Source: Heloderma charlesbogerti (taxonomy: Eukaryota; Chordata; Lepidosauria; Squamata; Helodermatidae). From it: a stretch of DNA of 64,000 nt. The notes below the pieces were generated by a model. The model saw only the letters and a program-made list of their open reading frames with translations, made no database searches and was not told where the DNA came from. Location of the stretch: the NCBI GenBank assembly GCA_026122225.1, contig JANEZZ010002887.1:310001-374000 (forward strand). The letters run 5' to 3'. Position numbers and translations under genes: made by a program. This document shows, one piece after another, positions 13,101 to 25,100 of the stretch; positions within the stretch are counted from its first letter, which is position 1, and every line of letters begins with the position of its first letter.

Positions 13101-16100
13101 GTTCCACCTAGAAAAACAGGGGATGCTCCAACCTGGAGTTTCCATCCTACAAGTATGAAATTATTAGTCCATACTGTGGGACCACCTGGGGAAGTACACC
13201 AAGAAACTAGATCTTCCACTATTAGTTTAGAAAGATCTTAGAACTGAACAGGTGTAAAGTAGACACAGAAAGAGGTGCATATCCAGGGACAGAGAGAGCA
13301 CAAGCTGAAATTAGAAGCAGTGCATCTGGATCCTTTTTGAGGAGGAGAACTTGCCAAGAGTGGTGTATAATGCTGTGATGACTCAACTAGAGATGCTGGG
13401 GATTGAACCTGAGACCTGCTGCATGCAAAGCGTGTGTTCTACCACTGAGCTACAGCCTTTAGCTTAGCATGTAGCCATGACCAAATTCTCCTTTTACACG
13501 ACAGAAAAAAGGTGACTTAAAGTATACAGCTCCCTGACCAGCCATGGCAATACATCACCTTGTAAGGCTTTCCAGAAAGGCTGGACAGGTTGAAAGAGTA
13601 GTGCAACTGCTCGTCCGTCACTGAGCAGCCCGAAACAGCCACCTTATCAGGGCATACAACTGGAGTACTCCATTCAAATATGTATTTGCAGGTGGACTGC
13701 TGTATCATTTTGGGCTTCCCCTGTTACCAAAAGACAAACAAGGTTTAGGTCTGACAGACAGATGCTTGCATAAGAAGGTTAGCTACTAGCATGAATGATT
13801 GCTGCTTTTAGAATTTAAACATACACTGAAGTAATACCATCCCACTAAGTCTGCTTTAATGCATATTCTTTTATGGCTTTGTCAGCTTTAAGCCTACCAG
13901 TTCACACATAATCCTATCTTCTTCACCTGCATGAATACACTTAGTAAAGTAAAACTTGTTGGCAGGATCTGCATAGCTAATAAAAAGCTGATCTGTACCT
14001 GATATCCACCCCTTCTGCCACCAAAATTTTAATACAGTTAATACTCTGATTGTACGGCCACTCTTCTGTTACCCAAGTAACATGGGAACTCATGCACTGT
14101 GGCTTCTTCTCATGTACTCTGGAAGTGCAGGAAGCCCAAGATAATATGGGAGGTGTCAGCGATGCTACTTCTCACACCAGCATTGCCCCCTCGTGGAAAC
14201 TGGACCGCCACAGGAATGGAAATCATCTTCCCATGTGACTGAGGCTCTTACTATACCCAAGTATTCCTAGAAACTGTCATGCTGCATCTTTTCCCATCCT
14301 AGTGAGAAAGTAAGAAAGGGCCCCTGTTTTTTTCTGGTTTTACGCTGATTTCATGGGAAGTCACTTAGAAAGCAAGCAAATAAAGTGGGGATGTGCTGTG
14401 TGCTTATGCTCAGGGTTAGACCCCATTAGCCAAAGAATTTACAGTGTTTGATATAGGGTTATGGGCACAGGCTTTCTCCAATCTGCATAGCTTGCTGTCA
14501 GCATCCTTAATTATATGCTCACTTTTTTACTGTGCTTTTACTGTTTTTATTAGTGCATTGTTTTTTATTATGTGCTTTATTGTTGTACACTGCCTTTGGA
14601 GGGCTCTTGCCCTGAAAGGCAGCCAAGAAATATTTTAAATAAATAAATAATAGATGACTAAGATTGTCAAGACAGGATGTTGAAAGTCTAGGTAGATGAG
14701 TGCAGCTGGCTTCAAAGCCTAGACTTTCAATGTTCCCACAAAGTACAGAAAATACTGAGGCACAGAATCTGCTATCCAGAGCAAAAAGGAGAGAGAATCC
14801 CAAGAATCACTTCCATGCAAGATCTCATGATTGCAGGAAATCTAGTAGGTACACAACATTTCATGCACATTGAGAAGATTCAGTGCCTTGCACATCTCCC
14901 TGTCCCTCTCCTATACCTGCTGCTCCATATCCTACTCCCACATTCCTCAAGAAAATAGCCCAGGGCTTTGCAATCCTGAATTTTGCAAGAGCTGCAAATT
15001 ATACACATTCCCTTTCTATTATGGTTCTGTTTGAAGGATTGGGGTATACATTGAAACCCAACTGGTGTCCTACTAACAGCCTAGGAAGACATAGGTTCAG
15101 GTCTTCCATTCACAAAGTAACAAGTGCCTTCTGTAGCAAATAGTTCAGACCTGCTATATGGGTGGGGTAGAGTCAAAGATGGTCAGCTACTGCAAATGTA
15201 TCACTGCCCTCATAGTTAAGGAAGATTAGCATTGAGATGGGTGAGTAACTGCGGGATTGACAGACTTAAGTGGAAGGAGGTACGTACATTTCAAATTTCC
15301 AGTACAAACCCACCACAGGCTCTTAAGGTACCTTGCAAATCAGTTTGGAATGGATTTTATCATCCTTTTCCCAATACGCTTTTGAAATTCTTTTTCCAGA
15401 ACCATGACTACTCCTGGTGGAGAGGGGTGGATGCGCCTGATCTCGGAAGCTAAGCAGGGTCAGCCCTGCTTAGTACTTGGATGGGAGACCGCCTGGGAAT
15501 CACGCTTCCTGCACTGGGCAGGGGGTTGGACTCGATGGTCTTGCAGGCCCCTTCCAACCCTATGAGTCCATGTCTATGACTGCCACCCATTCTTGTTTCC
15601 AGGCTTAGCAGTGAACAAAGTAAGATGGTTCTTACCAAATCTTCTCCTCTGTTGCAATGAAACACAATGAGAGAGGAATAGTTGAGGCTTTTGTCTTCTG
15701 GACATGGAGTGGTACTGTTAAAAGCAATATAAACTTCATTCGTTGCAGTGTTGAGCTTGGGAGGTGCAGTGATGCGACCAATATCCTAAATTGAAAACCA
15801 AATAAATGAACCTGGTTATACTACTTTACTGTACCACTGACCTGTCTTTTCAACAAGCAAGTTCTATTAGTGTCAGTAAGCACCAAAGCAATCTGAAACT
15901 TCTGCGTAACTGTGCAAGGGATTACCTTAATTCCATCTGCGGGACTGGAAACAAGAATGAGAGAAATTGACGAGCTGGAGGTGATGAGAGCAGTTTAACA
16001 AGTAACGAGGAATGAGATGGCAAAGTTGTTGGGCTATATACTATGTGAGGTTACAAGCAGGCTATTCAATTTTTGAAGAATACCCCACTCCTTGTATTGA

Positions 16101-19100
16101 AAAACTAGCACCACCAGGGAGAAAGTTTAGATAAGTACATCAGGGAGATAACTAATTTACTATAGACAAGGAGATTTGAGCTAGGAAACCATTCCAAAAA
16201 AGCTGCCTCCCCCGCCTGCAGTGAAATAGTCCAGAATGCCACCACCTCATCACACAAGGACATGTGGAAGGGATTCAATATGAGGGGCTTAGTCATGGTT
16301 TTCCACCATCCTGTCTTTGGCCCACTCCTTTCCTCGACAGTGTCAAAAGTGGATAAACAGGTGCACAAGGAACCTTTAGAAACACAGAGCTGGAACGAAG
16401 GCGTCTGTATTTCAGAACTGGTAACAAAGCCAGCACACTCAGTACAACGCTGTGATGCCAATTTCACGACCATCTGAAACTCCTCTATCTGTTCAGAATA
16501 GCGCCACATCAGGAGTTGGAGGTGTATCGTGAAAAAAAGTAATTACAGTTTAATACAACTAAACATTCCACATTTTAATTCAGGCTTAGAGTGAATAATA
16601 TCCCCTCTTTTCTTAAACTTTGTTGCAATGTTTACGGACTGGGATTCAATAAGGGCTTGTTAACGAGTACCTAAGGGCTTGCCCATGCCAAACAGACCTT
16701 TTATTTTAATTTTATTTTTTAAACTCCTTTAATAGCAGACACAGGCGATACCAGAATTGTTCGCAAAATTCCCCTTTGGCTTTTGAAGTGAGGCACGGGG
16801 AGCTTCTGTTCAGAAAACACACGTCCAAAGCCCTCTTGAGTACGAGAAAACAACCTGTGCAGTTCTTTGGATACCCATCACAGTCTGGTGGGAGCGGCTT
16901 CCCAACTGTGTCCCATATGGTTTGGGGTGGGGGCAGGGAAATGTACAGATAACCAGATCTGCTTCCCTGTCACCCCCACACTTCAGTCCTCATTTGATTA
17001 TAAGTACTAGTCACTATGTAGAACCATTGACTTGGCCAGAGAGAAGTGCTTCTAAGGAATAAAGTATTAGAATGAGCCAAAGTACTAGGTATGCATTCCA
17101 AAACCACAAACGTTTTTGCTAAAGAGAACAGTTTGATGCAAGCTGATGACAATACTTACTACAGGAGGACCAGTAACTGGGACCATGCAGACAGCTACTC
17201 CAGGTGGACAGTTAGCATCTTGGATGGAATTAAGTGGCTGGCAAATGCTTATATAGAAGTCTGGAGTAAGGGCAGATGAGTCATCAAATGCCTCATAGGA
17301 ACCCATTGGATGGGTCAAAGGAGAGAGGTCAATTATTGTGCTGCCATTTGTAACTGAGCATTCCACCTGTTTGGGGCAGGGAGGATGGAGGGGAGGAGAG
17401 GAAGATTCACAAAGCAGCCCTTACAGCCATTATTAGCAAGCAAAAACCGAAAATCATTTAACTTGTTCGTGAGGATCTTCTCTTCTCTTAGGGCTTCTCC
17501 CCTTCTATCTTGCTACATGTTCATGTGCTTATTTCATCCCAACTTGAATCTTCCCTCAGAAGTCTGGTTCCCATCTCTCTGAACATTTGCAGCTGAAATC
17601 ATTCCTATCTTAATTCTAGACCAGACGTGCTTACTTGGAAGCACGTGCCAGTGAAAGCAATGGACTTAACACTAGGGATGTACGAAAGTTCCGCCACGGA
17701 TCTTGGGGAGGCCGAATGCCAACACATTCGGCCCCCCGAAATTGGTGGCGGAACGCCCCCCCCCCTCCGGGGGACAGGACTTACCTTGGGCAGATATTCC
17801 TGGCGGCAGCGGCAGCTCCGGCGGCTGCAGTGGCCAGTCTTCCGACCGGCTGCTGCCGCCGCCATTTCCAGGTTAAAAAAAAACAAAAAATAAAAAAACG
17901 TGATAGGCTACATAAATCTTTACGTAGCTAGATTTTTAAAAAACACTGTGATAGGCTACGTAAATGTTTACGTAGCCTATCACGGCTGACTTAAACAAAA
18001 AAAACCCCGTGCATATGCAAATGGCGGCGGCCATGGCCGCCATTTGCGTTCCTTATTTTGGCACGTCTTAGTCTACATAAACATTTACGTAGATTAAGAT
18101 GGCGAAAAATTTGCATTCCCTTTATTTTTTCCCTATTTGTGTTCCCCTTATTCCCCTATTTGCGTTCCCCTTATTTTCGCCGGCTTAGTCTACGTAAATG
18201 TTTACGTAGACTAAGACGTGCCAAAATAAGGAACGCAAATGGCGGCGGCCATGGCCACCGCCATTTGCATATGTGCGTTTTTTTTAAATCAGCCGTGATA
18301 GGCTACGTAAACATTTATGTAGCCTATCACGGCTGACTGCAGGGACGCAAACAGCGGCGGCTATGGCCGCCGCCATTTGCGTCCCTGCTAGCCAGCGGCC
18401 GGATGTCCGGGTGCTGGCGGAGCCGGCTGGCGGCTCCGCAGAATTGCTGCGGAGCACAGCCGGCTGGCCAGCATTCCGGGAGGGGGAGGAACGGAGCGCC
18501 TCCCCCCCGGCGAGGATTCCAGGGGGAGGGATGGAACGCCTCCCCCCCAACCATCAGTATAATCCCCGAAAGGTAAGTGATTTTCCTACATCCCTACTTA
18601 ACACATGGTCAGGGGATGAGCTGTAGACAAGGCCAAATAATTAATCTGCTGATAATTTATTGGCCCAAACAAGAGCTACAAGCTTTGATTAGCCCATCCC
18701 TCATAATGCCTCTGCTTCATGGGAGAATATGGTTCATTTTATATTGATCAGACGTTACATTATTCAAAGCACAATGTTATAGTAATCTAAAAAAAGAAAG
18801 ATTTCAGTTCACCTACCACTAAGACTATTCTTCCCAACTTGGGTGTTACAACACACAAGAGTGTAGACACAGTGTAATCCCTTGACCCCAGATAGCATCG
18901 TGAGCCCATGTGGTCCTACATCACCCTGCCCTCTTGCATGCAAATTTGCTCTGCCCCGTCCCCCAGAGCATCATGTCTGATCATGATTACTCTGGTTAAG
19001 ATTAATCTAAACTCTGTTTAGGATCCTGTTCCCTTAATCCTGAGCAGCATTGTGTCTGCACTGTGCCAGAGTTATTGGCGAGAAATGCATTTAGCAGGAC

Positions 19101-22100
19101 TTTCAACTCCTCATGTGTCTGTAGAAATTATACTGCATCTGTTTTACTGTTTGACACATATCCCTCTTCAAAAAAACAAAAAACACTAGCCTGCAGCAAA
19201 AAGCACAAAGTAACATAAATCTAGTGCAGCTTTCCCCAACCTGGTGCCCTCCAGATGTTTTGGGTTATAACTCCCAGCATTCCTGACCACTGGCTATACT
19301 GGCTGGGGGCTGATGGGAGTTGAAGTCCAAAGTATATGAAAGGCACTAAGCTGGGGAAGGCTGATCCAGTGTTATGAGTTCTGTACTACCTCATAACCTT
19401 CTCTGAAAGTGGAGGATTTTAACACCTGCCTTCCCAAACTTAAAATGCTATTTGCAGACAATGCTGTTACTACACCATTCTTGGTAAAAAAAAAAAAAAC
19501 TTGATGAAGTTGCCAATTCCCTTACCACACTCTCTTCTTCACAAGCTAAAGCTGTGTGCCAAGAGAAATAATAAGCGCACGTCGTCTCAAACGAATCAAG
19601 GACTGGCTGGCTACCAGGCCCAGCATCAGGCCTGCACACAAAGCTGAAATAGCTTCTGTACTTCACGTCTGGATCTGCAGGGCAGGATTCTCCACCTTCG
19701 TAGACAAGTTTCAAAACTTTGTCTTCGTAAATTAGTGTTTTGTTCAGTCTTCCAGCATTAACAGATGGCTGATGGCGATCAGTGACGCAGACACCTGATC
19801 ACAAGTTCAAGTCAGCAATGTTAGTGGCTCTTTAGGACAGAAGGAATTTTGAGTTAAGCCGTTTTGAGATCCATTCCTAGTTTGAGACATTTTGAACCCA
19901 ACTGAGAGTGACTGTACTAGTTCAGAGCAAAACAGACTCCGAGGGCTTCAGTCAAAAAGGGTGTATCAACAAATCAGTGGACTGCAGACAGGACTGGCTC
20001 TCAGAGCATTGGGTTCAAGTTATTCATGGACCCACTGGGCAGCCTTAACACAGTCACTTGCTCTCAGCCTCAATTCCCCATCTATAAAATGGGCAGAACA
20101 GTGGCCTATTATCCAGGCTTATGAACCCAGAAATTCAATGTTACCTAGCCTCTTAGCACGGGCTGGATTGAATAATACCTTCAACAGATCCAGTCTCCAA
20201 TACATGGTGGGGAGTGAGCACACATCTTCCTTCCCCACCCACAACACCCATCTTGTCAACAATGGCATTAGCTGTTCAAGCATGGCCATAATGTCCTTAA
20301 CAGTGTATGCATAGGTCCAGATCAAACCATCAATATCCCAGATGTTGACTGTGTGATCTGACCCTGTGTGCTGGATTTTACCCATGAACACCTTTAAGAA
20401 TGTTACACCAATGAGTACGTCACTGATAGCAGCAGACATGTACAGGCAGGAAGGTAGCCTCTTCTTGCCCACCACAGGTCTGCGTAAAGACGTATTGTCC
20501 AATCTCTCCCATTAACGATATAAAGTAGTAGACCTGGTAGCCAGATTTGCTTGGATTTAAGTAAAGACAGTTTCATGATGAACTCCCTGTATCTTTTTCT
20601 TCATGGGCTCAACATCAACAATTGAGCAAGCTGCTGAGGGGATAAACCATGCTTACCAACTCCACTACCACATGGACTTCTAGCTTCATCACACACACTT
20701 AACCAGAGGGTTCTGTGGTTCTTCGAATCAGACACAGTATAGCCATCCTGCCTCTTTAGGGAATTAAGGTCAAAGTGATGGCCTGTAAGAAAATGGAGAG
20801 GGGAAGGGAATAATGTTGCTTTTCTGCAGAGAAAGCAATTCAGAATCAGATTTGTGTTAGCCAAAGATGGCAAAGATGCTGGAGAATTATCACCTTCTTT
20901 CCAGCAGGAGGAAACCAAGTAAAACTAATAAAGGGGGATCCAGTCAAGACCACATTACACACTACTTTTGAGGAGTACATCTGTGATGTTTTAAGCATAA
21001 GTGTGAATGTGATACATGCACCATACAGGTACACACATGAGGGAGCTGCGACTGGCCGCAGCTCACTGTAATCTGTGAAGTGGCCCACAAAGTGAAGTCC
21101 ACCAACAGTGTTCCTATTACTCTAGACAAGCAACATAAAAGCTACAGTGACAGTACTGATGGCTTATGCTGTTCACCCTTACCACTGGCTATAGTCTCTC
21201 CTTATAGAATGGTTATCTGGAGGATCTGTCCCACAGCCCTACAAGTGTGACAGAAGGGCACCTTGTTTTAATGCCCCAGAGTAAAGAGCCCTACCCTGCA
21301 CAACCTCTCTGATTGAGGAGGGCTGCAGCCCCATTCTTGCCACCGAGATCATATGAGTGCACAGATTTTCCTGCAGTCTGACAAGATGGCAAATACTTAA
21401 AAGATTCAAGGGACAGAGAGGAATGAACTAATGGACACAAGCGAGTATGTGTTAACTGCCACAGGGATGACTTTCACTGTTGCCTGCATCTTTAATGAAG
21501 GCTCAGCACTGCAGGGTCAGAGAGGATCCTGCATTCAAATTGGCCTGGGCTGTCCTTTCAGTGAGACAGAGGGACCGTGAGCCCAACGCCCACCCCTGCT
21601 CCCTCCCTGCTCATTCCAGTTACTCTGAACCATCAGACCTACATTTGCATCAAAACGTTACCTGTATGAGGGTTGGATACTGTGCAATTGTTGTGCATGT
21701 TGCTTTTCAGAGGGCACGCCGCCACCGTGAACCACAAAAAAGTGTATTCGCAATCCTCAAGGGCTGTTATTAGTTCTGGCTTGGAGTCCTGAACAAAAAT
21801 TACAAGTGTGAACATTCGCAAAGCTTCTGCAGAGGGTGCTGCTGATCTTTCACAAAACCGTCTCACCATTTGGGAAAAGCAGCAAGATGTGGCCACGTTG
21901 ACCACTGAGGAGCAGCTGCCCCTCCCCGCTTCTCCAGAAGATCCTATCCAAGTTATTGTGGCCAACACTGAAGAACTGGAGGATGGTCAGGGGATTGATA
22001 GTGGAAGCCTTCGCCCACAAGCCTATTCATTTTTATTTCCCACACAAGCCTGTCCATCTTTGTTTCCTACACAAGAAGCCCATATCGATAATTAGCTACC

Positions 22101-25100
22101 CTAGGAAGAGCTCACATACCCCAGAATAGCTTAGGCACTGCCTCATCCAGCCAGTGGTAAGGAGGACTGTATCACACACCAGGCACAAATTTGTGGTCCG
22201 CTATTATCTCTACTCGTCCTATGTACAGGACACAGGGTTCTAATCCAACCCAGCGGCCCTTGTTTTCCTCCTCACCCTTTCCAAATTATAACATCCAACC
22301 TACTGAAGCATACTTACAACTCTGTTTTCATCACACTTGAAGCGGATGATTGTAGACTTCTTCCGGATCTGGTCTGGACATTTCTCCCCATTGATGTATT
22401 TAAGAACAAAAACATCACTTTGCCGCTGGAGTCCTTCTGCCACTTCACCCAAGCTTACATATTTAGACCCATCCATCAGGCAGACTGCAGCATCAGGTGG
22501 ACAGAAATCTAAATTCAGCACAAAAGGGGGGGGGGGAGAACTTGGTATCGCTTGACACCAACACACACTGGAGGGGGCAGGGCGGGGGTGGTAAGCAATG
22601 TGCTTAAAGAGTGCTTATACAGATCTACCAAAAAAGCCCCCAATTTAAGTCTCAGAAAGATGTTTACAAAGAAGCATGAACTGCCTTGTAAGGACTTGAT
22701 AGCCCTGAAATGTGGCATATTAATATAAGTAAAATAAGACCTTCTTCGGAGGCCCATTTCTGGGTGCCGCCTCCCCGCACCCCTTCCGAACGTCTATAAG
22801 CAGCAACCAGGAAGAGAGCCTTTTCCGTTTGGATGCTCTGCTTGTGGAACTCTATTGGCAGAGATGTTTGCCTAGCGCCTATGTTCATGTCTTTTAGGTG
22901 CCAGGCAAAGATTATTGCATTTTCCCAGGCTTTTAACTTCTGACTCATTTTTATTTTTTCTGCAATTGTTTTACTGTATTTTATGAACTATTGTAAACCA
23001 CCCTCAGACCTTTTAATTGATGGTATAGAAAGATCTTGAATATATATTTTCTTTTAAGCGTTTAAGAGCTGCCAGTTTTCAAGGTGCGGCCATTAAAGGA
23101 AAAATGCCCCCAAATTTAGGCTTAATTTACACAGTATAACTTGGTGGCATATTTTGGCACAGAACCCGAGTTTCTTTCATGAAGAACCTGGTGGGTGCTC
23201 ATTTAGAATTCCACCCAGTCTGTTCCATAAGATTGCTGGGCAAACAGCGCACTCTGCCTCTCCAAGTCTTACCTGTTCCTTTATGTGGCACTAAAGATTT
23301 ACAGACGTTGATGTAATATTTCTGTGTAGAGTTAGTCCCTGAAATGGCTTCCCAGTTTTCTTTGTGTCGTGTCAGAGAAGAGAGATCGTAGGAGTTGCCA
23401 GTATTGTCTCTGCAATAGAACAGAGGACATTTTATGATAACTAGCACATGGAAGGTATCCTGAAAAAACGCAGAACAAGCATGCAAAAATGCTATCAAAA
23501 GAATCCAGTCCGGCCCCAATCACTTTTAAACGTACAGCTTATACTGCACCATACCACCACCACAATTCCTCTGATAGCTACACCGAGGATGCCATCTCTT
23601 GCTGCATGGAGCACCTGAGTTATCTTGAGATCCAGAATCTGTAGAACAGGGTGACTTTTGACATCCAACCATCTCTGCACCACCCAGTTGTTAGGGATTC
23701 CCTTTGTTACTATAAACATCACTAGATTGCTAGAATGCGCTAGGCATTACCACCAGCCAGACAGAATAGACAGGATATATTATTTCAGCGCCCTGAGGAA
23801 AGGCAACTTACTTATAGGAGCATTCGATAGATTTGAAAGGTGGGCATGCCAAAGGAGTGTTCCATTCGAACATATAGGTGCAATCCTCAGTTTCCTTCAG
23901 AAATACTGGCTAAGAAAATAAAGACAAAAACACCTATCACGTATGCAAGCCGACGTAACCAGTAGGGCTGAAAGCATGCAACTTGACCCATCTGTGCTCA
24001 GGGCAACCGATTATACATGACAAAATGGTAATCATTTGCAATTCATATAAGAAATGAAGGCTACTGCTTCTCGCACCTGGCACAATACTTGGGTTACTGT
24101 TCTGTTATGTACAGATTTTTACAACTCTCTTAATTGTACAACCTGCATGAAACACAAGGATTCTAGCATTCCTGCCCTTGCCATTCCTTTATTCGTTTTG
24201 AAATACGTGTTGGGAAGTGTTGCTTTCCCCCCCAACCCAGCTTTGCTGCCAAACACAACTAAGTCCACCAGCATAGCAATACCGTCTAAACGTGTTGCCA
24301 AGATTTAACAAATTTCTCTTTCTGGGAAAACTTCGGTGTTTAATCTCTACATCAGGGGTGGGCAACCAGGCTGGCCCGGGGACCAATTTCTGCTCACAGA
24401 ATCCACCAGGGACTGTAAAACCCCTGCCGCCAAATTTTGGCAGCAATTCAGTGGCAAGGTGCATCTTTGCTTTAAAACAGTGCATACAGAGAGCACATAT
24501 CGTATTTTAATGCAAAATCGCACTCTCGGAAGCCCCAGGGGAGGGTGATGTTTTTTTGTTTTTTTTTAGCAAAGTGTGGATTTCCTGCATGCCTTGTTTT
24601 AAAGCAAAATGGCACCTTTTCTTCTTGCCACTGCTGTGCGCAACCAAAATTCAGCAACTGGGGCGGGGGTGCAAAGAAGGACCCCCCCACACACACACAC
24701 ACGTGTGGCCTGCGTGTTGCTGATCCCTGCTCTACATTATCAGCTGCGAGCTGGTATCTCGGTGCCACTCTGGAGGGGAAAGTGAACTGCAAGCACAGTT
24801 CTTAGTGCTCCATGTCATCCAGGCTGGGAAAAAGCCTATGGCTGCTAGCTCCTACTTGAAAGGGCCATGAAGGAGTTCAGGCAGTGTCTGCTTTAGAGTT
24901 TGCAGGTCTTTCAGGCAGGATTCCCTCTGGACAGGCTGCCTCCTCTTTGCCACTGCTACCACTGCCCATTCACTTGCTCTCTCCCACCACTCTGGGCCCA
25001 ACCTGCACACTGACTAGAAGGAGAGGGCAAGGCAGGTAGGGGCTGCTGCGCCTTCTCCTTTCTCCCGTCATGGCCGGCACGCTTAGGGGACAGCTGGAGA

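Noticed and set aside
13378..13470. Possible tRNA gene
   Set aside because: Arms resemble tRNA-Ala but the acceptor stem does not pair and mismatches break other stems; it is a SINE head.
15436..15505. Possible 5S rRNA gene
   Set aside because: Only the 3' half is present and it runs into a CR1-like tail, so it is a SINE.
17605..18626. Several open frames in the G+C-rich palindromic block, and the idea of a CpG-island promoter for an antisense imprinting RNA like mammalian Airn
   Set aside because: The frames mirror the palindromes. The block is a mobile element with target duplication in intron 34, whereas the mammalian imprinting element is in intron 2, outside this window; imprinting of IGF2R is a therian trait.
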